Notes: a model not told the origin generated them from the sequence alone. Shown: positions 23,073 to 34,532, numbered from the stretch's first letter. The stretch: DNA of 64,000 nt from Notospermus geniculatus (GCA_002633025.1 NMRB01000028.1:680220-744219), one strand, 5' to 3'. Program-made: numbers and translations.

Positions 23073-23900
23073 ATCGTGACCATTCTCGGTTTATAATTCC
23101 GATATCGGCAGATTCTTGATTACCTATTCGCGGAGTAAAAGACAGTGCCATCTTCAGTGGATAGCAGAACTTTCCAACTGATCCAATGTCTAATGGTGAA
23201 TGGGCGACTTTCGATACAGAATCCCCCCCCCCGCCCTTTAACTTCAGACTTCAAAGGACGTGAGCTAAAGGGAATTCCAGCGCGTTTTTGTACTTTGATA
23301 AACGCAAAGTTTACCATTGCCAGAAACCATAAATATTTCAAAATCTCCGATGTATTCATGCAGAAACTAAGTTTTGCCACACCACAAGGAGGAAACTTGT
23401 GAATAAGCATCACGAAGTTTGCAACTCAAATGGAAAATTCTATACAAGTTGTAACCTCAGGGATCATCACATCTCAAACGTTCTCTCTTCAATCGGTGCA
23501 ATCGACCTTGATCAAGATGGACGACACGTTCTGGTCGATGGTGTGCCTTCCATGGGTAATGTTGTTAGGGTGGAGTGTCTCTGGAATAGGTTAGCGGAGG
23601 TAATAAGGCCCCATTCATGCCAATCGCTCACTTGTCTGGTCAAATGAACTCGGATTGTTTTGCATTTCCTGCAAAGAATATACTGAGTACACGACATTCA
23701 TTGGAGAAATGTACGGTTTCCATGAAGAAACATGTTGGAGACAGTGAGAATTTAGCCTTTATTACCACCGTTTGTTTACATTGGGTCCGCCATCTTGGAA
23801 ATAATCCGTGACGTCACCGTCGGGTCCTCCTTGCGTGTACCACGTGTTGGTGACGTAACGCCAATATTCATCCTTCATCGATAAAACCTTCACGAGGGAC

Positions 23901-23983
23901 GAGAAAATGCTTTGTTTGGAACCAGCTTGCCGGAAATAACAAACCATTATACGCCCATTGGTCGGCGATGAAGTTTGAATTGG
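23901..23983. mobile_element. AATTCATACTTCC family, truncated copy
   Basis: Contains GAAAATGCTTTGTTTGGAAC and the right end GGTCGGCGATGAAGTTTGAA but lacks the left terminus. A YY1-like CCGCCATCTTGG lies 110 bp to the left at 23789-23800. Confidence 0.6.
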
Positions 23984-24358
23984 GGTGTATGGTGATGATC
24001 TTTTGTCAAACACGCTCGCCCACCCACCCACTCACAATAGGTGGATTCGAAAAATTTGGCAGTGCCACACTCTTAACAAACAACCTTGTTTTTAATCCCA
24101 ACAACTAATTGGGCGGCTTTCATAATCATTATCCTGGGATGCAATTATCATCACCACAGCCGAGAAGAAGCTTACACCAACCTGAATTAACCCGGGAGAT
24201 TAATCCGCCGTCTAATTAAACTCTGACTATTTTTCGGCGGGTTTTCTGTAATCCCCATCGCGGTGGTACCCCAGTTTTTCATGTAGTTCGCTAATAATTT
24301 CAGTGCAGCTGAGTGTCAGAAAAAGCTGATTCTAATAACGACGTTTTCCGACCATTTC

Positions 24359-24691
24359 CTATACTAGTAGGTGTAGGAACACACTGCTGAGTGTTCGCAG
24401 TATATCGTGGGAAATCATACAGTTGCCACTTTTTACTGGAAAATCTTGTGTAAATAAGTCGTGGTAGGTTGCCTTTACATTAGGAAACACCAACAAAATG
24501 TGTACAGAAGACCACAGATAGGGCACTTTGGGAAAAGGTTTAACCCACAAAATCATTGGTCTCCAAAAGTAGCGCCACCCCAACCCAATACTTTCATTAT
24601 CCAAAGTGCCGCCTCCAGTGCTCTTCCTAACAATCACTGAAGCAGCCTCAACTGAATTAGTATCCCCAGACACTGTGATACTTATTCTCAC
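24359..24691 (-). CDS. protein-like frame, possible exon
   Basis: A 110-codon minus frame with good composition, notably RISITVSGDTNSVEAASVIV then RKSTGGGTLDNESIGL. It is preceded by GCTATTGTGAG, which could serve as an acceptor. A possible donor AATGAAA|GTATTG follows residue ~33. The Ser/Thr/Val-rich pattern resembles an extracellular beta-sandwich strand series, but this is only an impression. Confidence 0.22.
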   Translation of the reverse strand: MRISITVSGDTNSVEAASVIVRKSTGGGTLDNESIGLGWRYFWRPMILWVKPFPKVPYLWSSVHILLVFPNVKATYHDLFTQDFPVKSGNCMISHDILRTLSSVFLHLLV

Positions 24692-25030
24692 AATAGCTTT
24701 TCTCGTTAGAATATCGACTAACGAGGGGTTTCGTGACAGCTAATTGAAGTTTAATGAAAATTGAAAAGAGCTGTCATCCATTACAAAAGTTAATAGAAAC
24801 GTATTTTCATACTCTTCTCTTAATTGGCTGGCGCTCAATTGACTTCGGTAGCTTCGCTTTTAGTCATTTTCACCTGCCGTGCGTGAATGTATGTCCTGAT
24901 GGCATGACACACGCACAACCAACTAATAGGAACACGCCTGACATTTTATCCCGACAGGGCGGCGCTGCGATTGGTTGTAAACAGGTCAGAGCAAAGCAAC
25001 CGATCTTGACGTTCGCATGCCCTGCATGAA

Positions 25031-25182
25031 TAGGGAGGTTTAGAAATCAAATGATAAACGTAAACTTTACGACAACGTTATTTTTCATACTACACATTAA
25101 CCAGATTTTATATTTCCTTTTCGGTACGAAATTAACGTTGTCGTTAATGTTTACGTTTATCATTTGATTTCTAAACCTCCTT
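25031..25182. mobile_element. foldback MITE, GAAATCAAACGATAAA family, copy 2
   Basis: Arms of about 50 bp begin AGGGAGGTTTAGAAATCAAA and end with the complement TTTCTAAACCTCC. The arms and loop (CATACTACACATT, CAGATTTTATATTT) align with 22680-22834. The terminal AGGGAGGTTT word is shared with the otherwise unrelated foldback at 53376. Confidence 0.82.
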
Positions 25183-25526
25183 AATGATGACAGTCACACG
25201 CACGTAGTTGTCGAGTTGATGAGGAAGTGCTGAGAGTACAGTGCATATGATGTATTTTAAAATGCACACAAGACAGTGGAGGCTTTGTAGGGCCTATACA
25301 CAGTGTACATGTATGTGTATACAAGATTATTTCACACCGACAGCAAGGCTGCGTGTATCACGACTCCAAGGAACAGAATAACTGATGGATCTCATATCAA
25401 CTTATATCATTTACTGTATTAGGAAAGAACCTGTCCCCAAACGTGGCACAGAAAACAGACGCAATGCTGATCAGCCAAAGGGACAAAGCTCTGTTTACTG
25501 ATATCAACAATCTCCAATAGTCATAC

Positions 25527-25703
25527 TTTTGCACAATTCTCCAGGGTGCAATGTTCGTGTTCATTAAAACAGATCTCATTATATCCTTCATAAACCTCTA
25601 CTTTATGAAACAAAATGAATTGGTCTCTCATGAGTCTTTCTTTTAAAGAAACCAATCTCGGGATCATATTTCTAAGTATAATCAGCGTTTTTTCAAAGAT
25701 CAC
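25527..25703 (-). CDS. possible exon ending at a GTATGA donor
   Basis: Frame reads MIPRLVSLKERLMRDQFILF then HKVEVYEGYNEICFNEHEHC and ends LENCAK before GTATGA. Downstream sequence reads well in another frame (RLLISVNRALSLWLISIAS), which would be hydrophobic. No acceptor is convincing. Unrecognised. Confidence 0.2.
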
Positions 25704-25760
25704 GTTGACAACGGAAGTAAAAAATGGGTGCTAAACACCCAAAATAGAAAATTGATAATG

Positions 25761-26189
25761 TCAAATAGGGGTACTTCTGGCTGTGTACCCAGAGAGCATG
25801 AACAACACGTACACCATTCCAATTTGCGAGGCTGCCTGTCGGACAAATCTTATTCCTTTAATTGCCGCTTGAAGGGAAGCAATAACGAGATTTAAACAAT
25901 AAAATAAAGCGATATTGGATGAGAAGTCGTGCATATTATATTTTTTTGGGAGGGTGTTCCCTCGAATTTTGATCAGTGAAAAATTCAAGTCAATTTTCTT
26001 GGGTTGATTTAATGAAATTTGATGAGCAAGGAAGAAGTACTTCCCATTAAAATGATCCCTTGGTACGGTACGGAAAAAGCAACTTCCATTCGGAAAAATT
26101 GGATTTTCTGTGCCAGCATTTGCTGTGACATTCGTTCGAAACTTCAAATTCTTTGAGCACAACTTGCAGAAGGTTGGGAATGGTGGCAT
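25761..26189 (-). CDS. unrecognised 142-aa ORF
   Basis: ATG at 26189 opens 142 codons to a stop at 25761. It begins MPPFPTFCKLCSKNLKFRTN with a CxxC pair, continues with a basic/aromatic centre, and has a hydrophobic stretch (IALFYCLNLVIASLQAAI) at about 95-112 that could be a membrane helix. The length is well above chance for this AT content, but codon use is unremarkable and no homolog is recognised. It could be an intronless small gene or a chance frame. Confidence 0.27.
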   Translation of the reverse strand: MPPFPTFCKLCSKNLKFRTNVTANAGTENPIFPNGSCFFRTVPRDHFNGKYFFLAHQISLNQPKKIDLNFSLIKIRGNTLPKKYNMHDFSSNIALFYCLNLVIASLQAAIKGIRFVRQAASQIGMVYVLFMLSGYTARSTPI

Positions 26190-26591
26190 CTTTTGTCCCC
26201 AATGTGTTATCGTACTTGTAGAAAATGGAAGAAACCTTCAGGAGAATTCACACCATCCATCTTCTAATGGAAAGCACTCAGATCTTTAGCGTGAACTCTG
26301 GCTGTTCCCTTGGCAAAGAACAAACTTTCGATATTCGAATATTTGCACAATAATGTTTTATTCATGTGCTAAACAAACTAAGATCGACAAATATTCTCAA
26401 CAGAGCTACAAATGCAATACTTGACGCTCGGTTCTCGAGTAAATATTCAAAAAATCAAAAGAAAACCGATTAAAAATATACCTCCCAGGAGAATAACTTC
26501 CTTCTTCATTGGTTGGTTTGATTGCCGACATTAAGAGAAGGCCTGCCAATCAAAAGCAAGTTTTGTTACCAAGTAAATAGACTTGAAAAGC

Positions 26592-26822
26592 TTAAAGCCC
26601 GTGTCACACTGTCCCGAAGTTGACACCCGATGGCCATACGAATTATGGAAACTTTTGGAAATCTTACTGATAAATGCCAGCCTGAAGAAGACCCCGCTTG
26701 GGGTCGAAAATTTGCAAGATTCTGGAAGTTGACTTTGGGGCCATCTTCACGCGAAATTCAAAATTCTATATTCGTGTGGCCATCGGATGTCTAATTTCGG
26801 GACAGTGTGACACGGGCTTTAA
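26592..26822. mobile_element. piggyBac-type MITE with TTAA duplication
   Basis: TTAA at 26592-26595 and 26819-26822 flank ends AGCCCGTGTCACACTGTCCC and the complement GGGACAGTGTGACACGGGCT. Inverted arms extend about 55 bp (inner GATGGCCATACGAAT / ATTCGTGTGGCCATC). TTAA target duplication is the hallmark of piggyBac superfamily mobilisation. The interior encodes nothing. Confidence 0.8.
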
Positions 26823-27067
26823 AAATGACAAGGTTTTGGTGGAGAGCATGCCCTTTGGTTCCACAGCCACAAGGACAGCCAACCAGACCAGTACACCATG
26901 ACCTCGATGGCTGAATTACATGTACGCAAGGTTGATGCCTCATCCGAGCCCACGGTGTCCTATCCTTAATACCATTGTCGATGGTGATAGTTATTAATGA
27001 TAAACCATTGTCTTGTATGAAAGACTCGCAGCTGTGCAAAACGTCCTCCTGAACATCATCAGCATTG

Positions 27068-27355
27068 TACACTCTTAGAAATAAGGGTTCTTCAAGGGTT
27101 TTTCACGAGCACATATATGCAACCCTTAAAGGTTTCTTGAAAAACCCTAAACGGTTCTTTAAAAAACTCGTAAGGGTTCTTCATTACCCTGAAAAACCCT
27201 AGGGTTTTCCAGAAAACTTCTTAGGGTTTTACGGGATAATGAAGAACCCTTAAGAGTTTTTTAAAGAACTTTTTTGGGTTTTTCAAGAAACCTCTAAGGG
27301 TTGCATATATGTGCTCGTGAAAAACCCTTGAAGAACCCTTATTTCTAAGAGTGTA
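27068..27355. mobile_element. near-perfect 288-bp foldback, CACTCTTAGAAAT ends
   Basis: The element is a single long palindrome. The first ~55 bases from TACACTCTTAGAAATAAGGG are the exact complement of the last ~55, and the rest of the arms match at roughly 90%. The interior is packed with AAGGGTT/AACCCTT words. The outer TA is the likely target site. The near-identity of the arms implies recent insertion or arm conversion. Related termini bound 21540-21876. Confidence 0.88.
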
Positions 27356-27582
27356 CTCCTCGCCCTTTTTAATCATGTATATGACAGCAAAAAGTGTGAA
27401 CAATGAGCATTCAGCAACAGCAAAGATACTCCAGTTCTCAAAAATACTCCAATTTCTATTCAGAACTCCCTGTAGAATAATCCGTTTCGAGATGATGATA
27501 AGACGTGTACATAATACATCCGCCCATCTTTGTGTTCACCATCGTCTAGGGTCTTATCTTTCAGATATGACGTATAATATTG

Positions 27583-27762
27583 CTAAATTTCCCACCCATG
27601 ACCTTTAAGACCGAGGCTAAGTCTTTTCTTTTTCAATTTTCGAGCCTTGCCGTCTGGAGACGGACAAAGGTCAGAGGAAGACTCTTCAAAAGAAAGAGAG
27701 GTTTGGCTAAATTTATCTTCTGCACTTGTTTGCAACTCGTCAATGCCCACAAGTGTCACCAT
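27583..27762 (-). CDS. possible first coding exon, unrecognised
   Basis: ATG at 27762 opens MVTLVGIDELQTSAEDKFSQ then SFEESSSDLCPSP and a basic run KARKLKKKRLSLGLK. A GTCATG follows the lysine and could be a weak donor; otherwise the frame stops at 27583. A YY1-like AAGATGGCCGC lies 35 bp upstream on the same strand, where such sites often mark transcription starts. Confidence 0.25.
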   Translation of the reverse strand: MVTLVGIDELQTSAEDKFSQTSLSFEESSSDLCPSPDGKARKLKKKRLSLGLKGHGWEI

Positions 27763-29270
27763 GACGTCGTTGACGTTGAATGGCTGTTGCCATCGTTTGA
27801 GCGGCCATCTTTGCATCATGTGATCAGATCACGTGAACACAGCGTGAGGTTGGAATTGGCTCCGAGAACGACTACGAGATGGAGAATGACTTCAAATCGT
27901 TGTCTGTTTCGGATGTCTGAAGAAAATGACTGTTTCGTTGGTTCAAATAATCCTGGTAAAATATTCCAGCCTGACGTAGTCAGGAAAGAGGCTTCGCTTT
28001 CGTTCCCGTTCTTTCAGCGCAGCCCAGGACAAAAGGAAAGACTGTTCGAGGCACGACTCGTGTCTGGATGCGAGAGACTCCTTTGGGATGCCGTTCTCTG
28101 GCACATAGAATCGGCTGCATTGTGCTAAATCACTGCGACACGTCACTGCACTAGTTGATCGATGTGAATATCAATCTTGTGTCAATTACAAGTGGCCTTC
28201 TCAGGTAATCTACCGTGAGAATGATAGATCAACTCTCACGGGAACATCATCAATGTGTGATATGGCGTGTGCAAGCTGTGATAACTCCCCTCGTAGTGGA
28301 TCGAATCTTACCCAACTTGTACGTACCATTCAAGAACGCATCACCAGTGCAGGCAACGCACATGGTGACCCAGGAATTGTTCCCGCCAAGGCACTTCGCG
28401 CGGCAGTTGCTTAGGCCAAAGCGCGAAGGTTGGGGAAACATCTAAATTTCGTACACAATGACGAGATCTGGTGAGCTTTGAGGTTTGCACAGTGATATGG
28501 TAGTATCCCGGGTGTCCACAAAACTAGACTAAGAACCGAGAAAACCTAAGACCCTAGTAGCATGTCACTGAAATGATGCGTCCAATAGGCTATCGTTAGC
28601 GTTCGTTCTTACGCTAAACTTTCCACAAGACATCGACGAAGGAACGTTTCAGGCAGACTATAGCCTACTCATCACTTGAAATCCCTCCCTCACTGTTCGA
28701 AGTGAAGCTCTCTGTCTGATAAATATGCAACGCAAGTACGGTCCTCCTTGTTTAACATCGTGTTACACTAACCCAAGCACGTGATAATCTTTCCATCAGA
28801 GGCTCATTTTTCATTTGTAACCGACGTCCGACAACCAAACACCATCAGACATCCCATAATTTGCTCTCGGCCCGCCGATGGAATCTCCATCAGATGATGT
28901 TTATCACGACAAATACCACGACTGGTAAAAACCGCCCAACGGCTTTCATCTTTTTGCGCTCGTTATTCCTTGTTGCGGTTCTTGTTTGGCGAGTGGGGCT
29001 TAATCTTGGGGGTATGACGACGCGGGGATTTCACTTACCGGTAGGTATTGATGTATTGCTAGGGTACAGAGTCAGGCGAGTGTGCATAATGTCCAAGAAC
29101 TACATCAGCTGCTCAAGCGTGGCCTGATGTCAAACCTGTGACATCGTCCGCAGGCAAAAAAGACGAAACGTGTCAGAGTCAAAATGTTGAGAGATAAAAA
29201 CAGCACAGATAATGAGAGGATGGTTTTCTTCTTTGAATTATTAACGTACCGGTATGGTTTTGGCATAAAT
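27763..29270. other. stretch with only weak coding signals
   Basis: Both strands of 27820-28130 are open in places (minus frame SETDNDLKSFSIS near 27880), but frames change too often to call. From 28150 to 29270 I see no supported gene. Confidence 0.35.
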
Positions 29271-29276
29271 ACCGAT

Positions 29277-29292
29277 TGCCCCCTGGTGGCAG
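29277..29292 (+). promoter_or_regulatory. CTCF-type motif
   Basis: TGCCCCCTGGTGGCAG matches the bilaterian CTCF core (CCASNAGRKGGC, reverse orientation) at all informative positions. Confidence 0.4.
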
Positions 29293-29743
29293 ATGTTGAA
29301 ATGACCAATCAGAACCGCCGTGACATCACACTTTGGCATTTCGAATGATCAACATCGATTCTCATCCGCTCCTTCCGTAATTAACGAGGAAAGGAAAAAG
29401 TCACAATATAGTCGTCTGAATTCGAGGATAATTCTCCCCGAGTCATGAACGTCACGACCGTAACTAAAGATCCCTCGACCAGTTGAATAATTATAGCTGT
29501 TATCATAATCAGCACAGGGGACACTAACGCATTATTGGCCAGCCACCGAGTTTAATTCAGCTGAACGTTGCCTTTTATGAGATCGGTAATATGATGCCCT
29601 GCGTAACCTCAGCGTTCGTATGCGCTGACTCCAAGTGTCTTGATGACAGCAGACAATTTGGCCAGTTTCTTAGGGGAATGTGATGAAGGATTCATTCGGG
29701 TGGATGGGTTATGGCCGTTAGAGCAGGGAAAGAAGTGTCATGC

Positions 29744-30110
29744 GTAATTCATACTTCCTGGTCGACCGGTATGCGTAACGGAAAATGCTTTGTTATTCCT
29801 CGCCACGTTGGTTCCAAATAATACATTATCTGTTCTATTCCACCAAGCTGGTCCCAAACAAAGCATTTCCACCACGTTGGTTCCAAACAAAGCATTCCCC
29901 GTTCCACCACGCTGGTTCAAACAAAGCACTCCCCGTTCCACCACGCTGGTTCCAAACAAAGCATTCCCCGTTCCACCACGTTGGTTCCAAACAAAGAATT
30001 TTCCGTTCCACCACGCTGGTTCCAAACAAAGCATTATCTGTTCCACCACGCTCGTTCCAAACAAAGCATTTTCCGTTCGGCATCCTGGTCGGCGACGAAG
30101 TATGAAGTTG
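29744..30110. mobile_element. AATTCATACTTCC family with expanded 35-bp array
   Basis: Left end TAATTCATACTTCCTGGTCG, right end GGTCGGCGACGAAGTATGAA. Between them are eight head-to-tail copies of a ~35-bp unit (TTCCACCACGCTGGTTCCAA followed by ACAAAGCATTCCCCG); the word CCACG(C/T)TGG starts at 29803, 29843 (variant), 29872, 29907, 29941, 29976, 30011 and 30046. The unit is a segment of the compact element's own arm and loop. Overlapping repeat-peptide frames on both strands are artefacts. Confidence 0.85.
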
Positions 30111-30126
30111 CCCTTCGGACCAATAT

Positions 30127-30212
30127 GAGGAATGGAAAAGGTTAGTTACCACCGTGCTAGTTTTTAACAAAGCCTTTTCCGTTTCCTGGTCGGCGAGGAA
30201 GTATGAATTGAC
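30127..30212. mobile_element. AATTCATACTTCC family, partial copy
   Basis: Contains AATGGAAAAGG, AACAAAGCCTTTTCCGTTTC and the right end GGTCGGCGAGGAAGTATGAA. It directly follows the expanded copy. Confidence 0.6.
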
Positions 30213-31269
30213 AATTACAAATGCCAGAGCGTATGTTACAGCTTTGACCAACACAAGGGATGGGTGGATGGGGATGGGGGATGGGCGCAAAGGTAGTTGT
30301 CTACAATTCAAACGTGATGGCTTCGAGGCAGGAATGCACAAAGTAGTGATACGTAGGTGTGGACAGCTGTGGTTGTCTTGCCTCTAGCGACGATCGTACA
30401 AGATCGGAAAAGGGATTAATGAGGTCGGGGTGCGGTATCTCAAAAAAAAAGCATTTGTAACATGACTGTTATGTGGTGATAACAAGGCATGACACCAATC
30501 AGTCCGCCTTCCAATGGTAAACAGCATTGTAGCCACTAAGAATCAAAGGGAGTGTTATCGGTTGTTGTCACAGCAATAATGTACAGTAGAGTGTACTTGG
30601 AAGTATACAACAGAGCCATTACTCGTAACGACCGTGTAACCCTGGTCGTAGGTGGCGATACTGGCTTAACACTGTGTGTCCCTGGTAAGAATTCAAAGTA
30701 AAAAGATAACATCTCCATAGACTACCATAGACTGAATCTATCAAGATGTCAATCCGTGGTCCTTTGTCCCTTATTATAACCGCGGCCTCAATCCCACAAA
30801 TGCGACATTATATCATTCTAACCAATCATTTAGCCAAAATGATTTCCCCTTGTCTAGACAAGCTTTGTTACTCGTGTTTTATGAGAGGATCCAATCCTCT
30901 CTACCCTGGAATGAGGAAAGAAAGAGTATCGAAAATTTAGATATGACTTGTAGTCAATACACAGCAGTGTATTTTTCACTGCCCTCAAGCAACAATCTCA
31001 TACTATCTCTGCCAACTTCCAGTCGCCATGTTCTGACGCCATGGTAATGCGACCCACGCAAAAAAGCCATCTATTAGTACGTCTTTAATTCATGGAGTTT
31101 ATGGATCGCGAGAGATCTCTGGTGGTCAGAATGCAAAAGACGCGGAGGCAAATCCCAAATGCCCGGTAGAACGACCAGTGCAATAGCCTCACAGAACTTC
31201 TTTCCAAGAGAAATGGTATCAGATGAGTTATGGTCATAGCTTTGTTCATAGAAATCGAAACATCACGTG

Positions 31270-31285
31270 CAGCGCCATCTGGTGG
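31270..31285 (+). promoter_or_regulatory. CTCF-type motif
   Basis: CAGCGCCATCTGGTGG fits the extended CTCF consensus in reverse orientation. Confidence 0.35.
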
Positions 31286-31434
31286 CCTGCAGTTCCTTTG
31301 CAAGGCATGGCATCGTTCCCAAATTCAGAAACATTGTGGGGGCGTCCGCCTACCAATTCCTGCAACCGGTGGATTCTAACCAATTTCTTTGTTGTTTTGC
31401 ATTCAATAAACCCTGCAGGAACCCTTATAGACAC

Positions 31435-31507
31435 CTCCCCCATTCGCATCCTTTACGTGTTCTATCCGCGAACGGATTTGTTCCAGCTTGTTTCGCCACG
31501 CAGCCAT
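31435..31507 (-). CDS. candidate first coding exon, unrecognised
   Basis: ATG at 31507 opens MAAWRNKLEQIRSRIEHVKD then ANGG and leaves in phase 1 at GGGGGAG|GTGTCT. The frame is also open upstream (RKNPEGIVSLIIFA). The segment looks amphipathic and helical. A possible later exon follows CCACCGGTTGCAG near 31367 (ELVGGRPHNVSEFGNDAM). Family unknown. Confidence 0.28.
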
Positions 31508-31798
31508 GGCAAAAATTATCAAAGACACTATTCCTTCGGGGTTCTTTCTAAAGGTCAAATTTGTCTTTAGGTGTTTCGAATTCCCAAACAACCACCAGCT
31601 GCCCGATAAAAGGACTAATCCCCATGAAATAAATATCGAAGAAAAAATAGTCTCAGGCGGTTTTTAAGGAGTCATCAAGCCCTTTTCTTTTAAAAGCACC
31701 TTTGAGTGTCTGCTTCTGCTGTCTTGGTGAATAAGTAGTTGTAGAAATGATTGCGCACGGTGACGCCCGGTGCTTTCAGCAGCTGAGCTATGACCTGT

Positions 31799-31918
31799 GC
31801 ATACTTCCTCGCCAGCCAGTGTACGGAACGGAAAAGGCTTTGTTTGAAACCAGTGGAGCGAGAAATAACAAAGCATTTTCCGTTCCGCATACTTTCTGGC
31901 GAGGAAGTATGAATTGGT
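31799..31918. mobile_element. AATTCATACTTCC family, compact copy
   Basis: Left GCATACTTCCTCGCCAGCC, inner arm GGAACGGAAAAGGCTTTG, right arm CAAAGCATTTTCCGTTCC, end GGCGAGGAAGTATGAATTGG. A clean example of the unexpanded 120-bp form. Confidence 0.78.
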
Positions 31919-33290
31919 CCTTTGTCTCGTTTCAGAGTTATGTCTCAAAATTCAACCAACCAGAACAAAGGAAATAACGCCAGTTGACCGCAAATCGTAA
32001 CCATTGGTGACGTCCATTCAATACAACCTGATTAGCCGCGGGGCAATTTGAAAGGACCATTCAACGACGTCGTAACAAAAATTCAAATGATGACAGCATG
32101 TGAGCATGTCTGACGTTCAAGCAGCGTGGCTTTTTATCGCTGTTTTGAATAAAACAGCGATGTCATGTATATTTGATTACTTAGAAAGTATTTTTCTGTC
32201 AAAACAACCCCAGGTGTTAACAGCTGCAGATTAATATTATTGGTTTTTATACCACCTGTAAGGAATAGATCTGAATTAAATTTTCATTTCATATAAAGCC
32301 AATTCTTGTCAACTTTTTGTTCGTCTGCTTCAAGGATTAGCCTGTCATCTCAGCTTTGATCTCCTGTTCCTTCAACAATATCATTTACAATAATCTTCAG
32401 TCTTGTTTGTCTACCTGAAGACATTTTGAGGTAAAACAAAAAATACTGCGTAATAACAGAGTATTTTCTGTCTTGGGTGGGTTTTAACTCAAACAGTAGT
32501 TGGTGACGTTTCTTGAAAATATAACCACAGGATTCCTGTCAGCTGCGAAATTGAAACGATGCGTGAAGAAACGGGACGAAAAATCCTTTCATGACTTTCT
32601 TCACAATATTGTCATCCGTTAATAAAAGGCAGTGTTTTACGTATGATCAGTGGGTACATGGTGCATTGAAGGAATAGCTTATCGTCTGCTACAATGTACA
32701 CTGTACTGTATAGTGTGGCTGTTACTTTAATCAACAACACCCCACTGATTCGAAATGGAGATGCTGCCTTCAACCACCAGAGGGCAGAATGGTGAACCAT
32801 TCCCTTTGATTGGAAGGCGTATCGAAATCTTTTCACTTTGACACAACATGAGAGTCTCTGTATTGGCTTCCTCTTAGGAGGTCGACTAGGCATGTCTTTG
32901 AGAAACGGGAAGAACAATTCGTGTCATATCGACGTATGGTTTATTAGCAGATACCACTGGATGAAGAGAGACCTGTTCACTTTCATCACAGTATGCTATT
33001 GTAAGAAGATACGACAAGTGTTACTACGCACGATATATTCTCAAAGAATCAGCCTTGTTTCCTTTCTCAACCAGGAAAGTGATGTGTGATGTTTGAATCC
33101 TCACATCTGACAAGAATTTGCGTTATGTAACGCCTTTTTATTTGTCAAAAACAATACGCGAACATTTGGTTTGGCGTCACTTTCAGGATGGATTTCACTA
33201 CGTATGGTTTTGGTAGATGTGAGAGCAGAGTCTATAGTAGGCTTCTGGCAATGCCTTTTCTGGTGTCACACAAGAGGAAACAGGTAGGAC
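31919..33290. other. stretch without a supported gene
   Basis: No splice-supported frame. A CTCF-type motif, ACCACCAGAGGGCAGA, lies at 32773-32788. Confidence 0.4.
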
Positions 33291-33296
33291 AGCTTC

Positions 33297-33509
33297 TTAG
33301 AACCCAAAGTTCCACCCAGAACCATAAAAGTTGTTGTTGATCCACTTTGTTATGACTTTTGGCCATCGAGGCTTTTCGAAGTTGAGCCAAAGTTTTGTCC
33401 CACCGACTCCAGCGAGATGAGTTGCCTGATTACAAGATATTTCCTCTGAGGTTGGCAAAAAGTGAACAAAAAAGGCCAAAACAACAACTCTTTGAACTAA
33501 AGCTATCAT
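33297..33509 (-). CDS. possible small secreted protein (70 aa)
   Basis: ATG at 33509 gives MIALVQRVVVLAFFVHFLPT, a textbook hydrophobic signal sequence, followed by SEEISCNQATHLAGVGGT and a mature part rich in Trp, Asn and Lys ending FYGSGWNFGF before a stop at 33297. The frame is open a further 29 codons upstream, so the start is chosen for the signal peptide. There are no dibasic cleavage sites flanking an amidation glycine, so I do not call it a neuropeptide. It may be a first exon rather than a whole gene. Confidence 0.3.
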   Translation of the reverse strand: MIALVQRVVVLAFFVHFLPTSEEISCNQATHLAGVGGTKLWLNFEKPRWPKVITKWINNNFYGSGWNFGF

Positions 33510-34532
33510 GCGTTCCACATGCAACACTTGGCATGAATCTATCCTTCCACAACGACGGCTAACTTTGTAACAGGAAAATATCAAAGTTAACTTCAATTAA
33601 TTAATTGATGAACGTCGAGCAGTTGTACCATCTTTTAAAAACTGACAAATCGTCTTTTTTAAAACTCTCATTTGACATAAACGAGACGTGATCGAAAGCA
33701 GTCGGCAATAAGGTAAAAGCATGCACTCTGAAAAAAAATCCTGTTTTGGACGGATTCTATGCTAAAAGCAAAGACCCTAAAAGTACAACCACACCGTAAT
33801 GGAGGCAACACGAAAGTGACCCTGCAGCGATTGTACTTGTACGAAATGGTGTTCTAAGTTGATTGCTCAGGAAGGATGACTGATAACCATCGCTGAGGTC
33901 ATGATCCCTTTTTGTACAGCACTTATTGCTATTACATCTGATTGTAAGAAAAAAATTACGCATCTAAGTGAGCGACTAGCTATAGCAGTCTCTGATTACG
34001 TCAACTGCTCTCGTAATTGCACCAAATATCTCGTAAAAGTGCAGTGTTGCGAAAACAAGTTGAAGTCATGGGTAGTTCCAAGTGGTTGTCTCCTTTTTTG
34101 CACGATTCCATTTAGTGGGCGGTAAAGTTTTGTCTCCTATTCATGTTTTTCACTAATGCTGGGCAAGATATTCGGAAATAAAGTGCAAACTTTTGGTATT
34201 TTAACTGATCTCTCACGCAGTCGTGAAGTTTTACAGAACTTATGACATGGGGACCATTCATTTCTTGAACTACCCATTCCATTCATAGCGTCCTTGGCCT
34301 GACGTTTTAAAACATGGTTCTGCTCAATATGGCAAGATGCAATATCATTAGCGTTTCTTATCTGTGCGTACGGTCTAATCACTGTATGGTTATCTGATAG
34401 GCATTCCTTCATCACTGGGCACCGACCTGCGTAAAAATAGCCAAAGGAGATGACGGTTCTGTACGAATCCCTGCCGTGACTTCACTCGCACTTCCAAGCC
34501 ATTTTCCAGTGGTATTTCATTCTGCACATAGG

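Noticed and set aside
27068-27355. Interstitial telomeric sequence
   Set aside because: AGGGTT/AACCCT words are frequent but irregular and arranged as a palindrome, not as tandem TTAGGG.
29738-30341. Repeat-peptide frames (KAFPVPPRWFQT-type and complement)
   Set aside because: They lie entirely in the expanded MITE array and are open on both strands.
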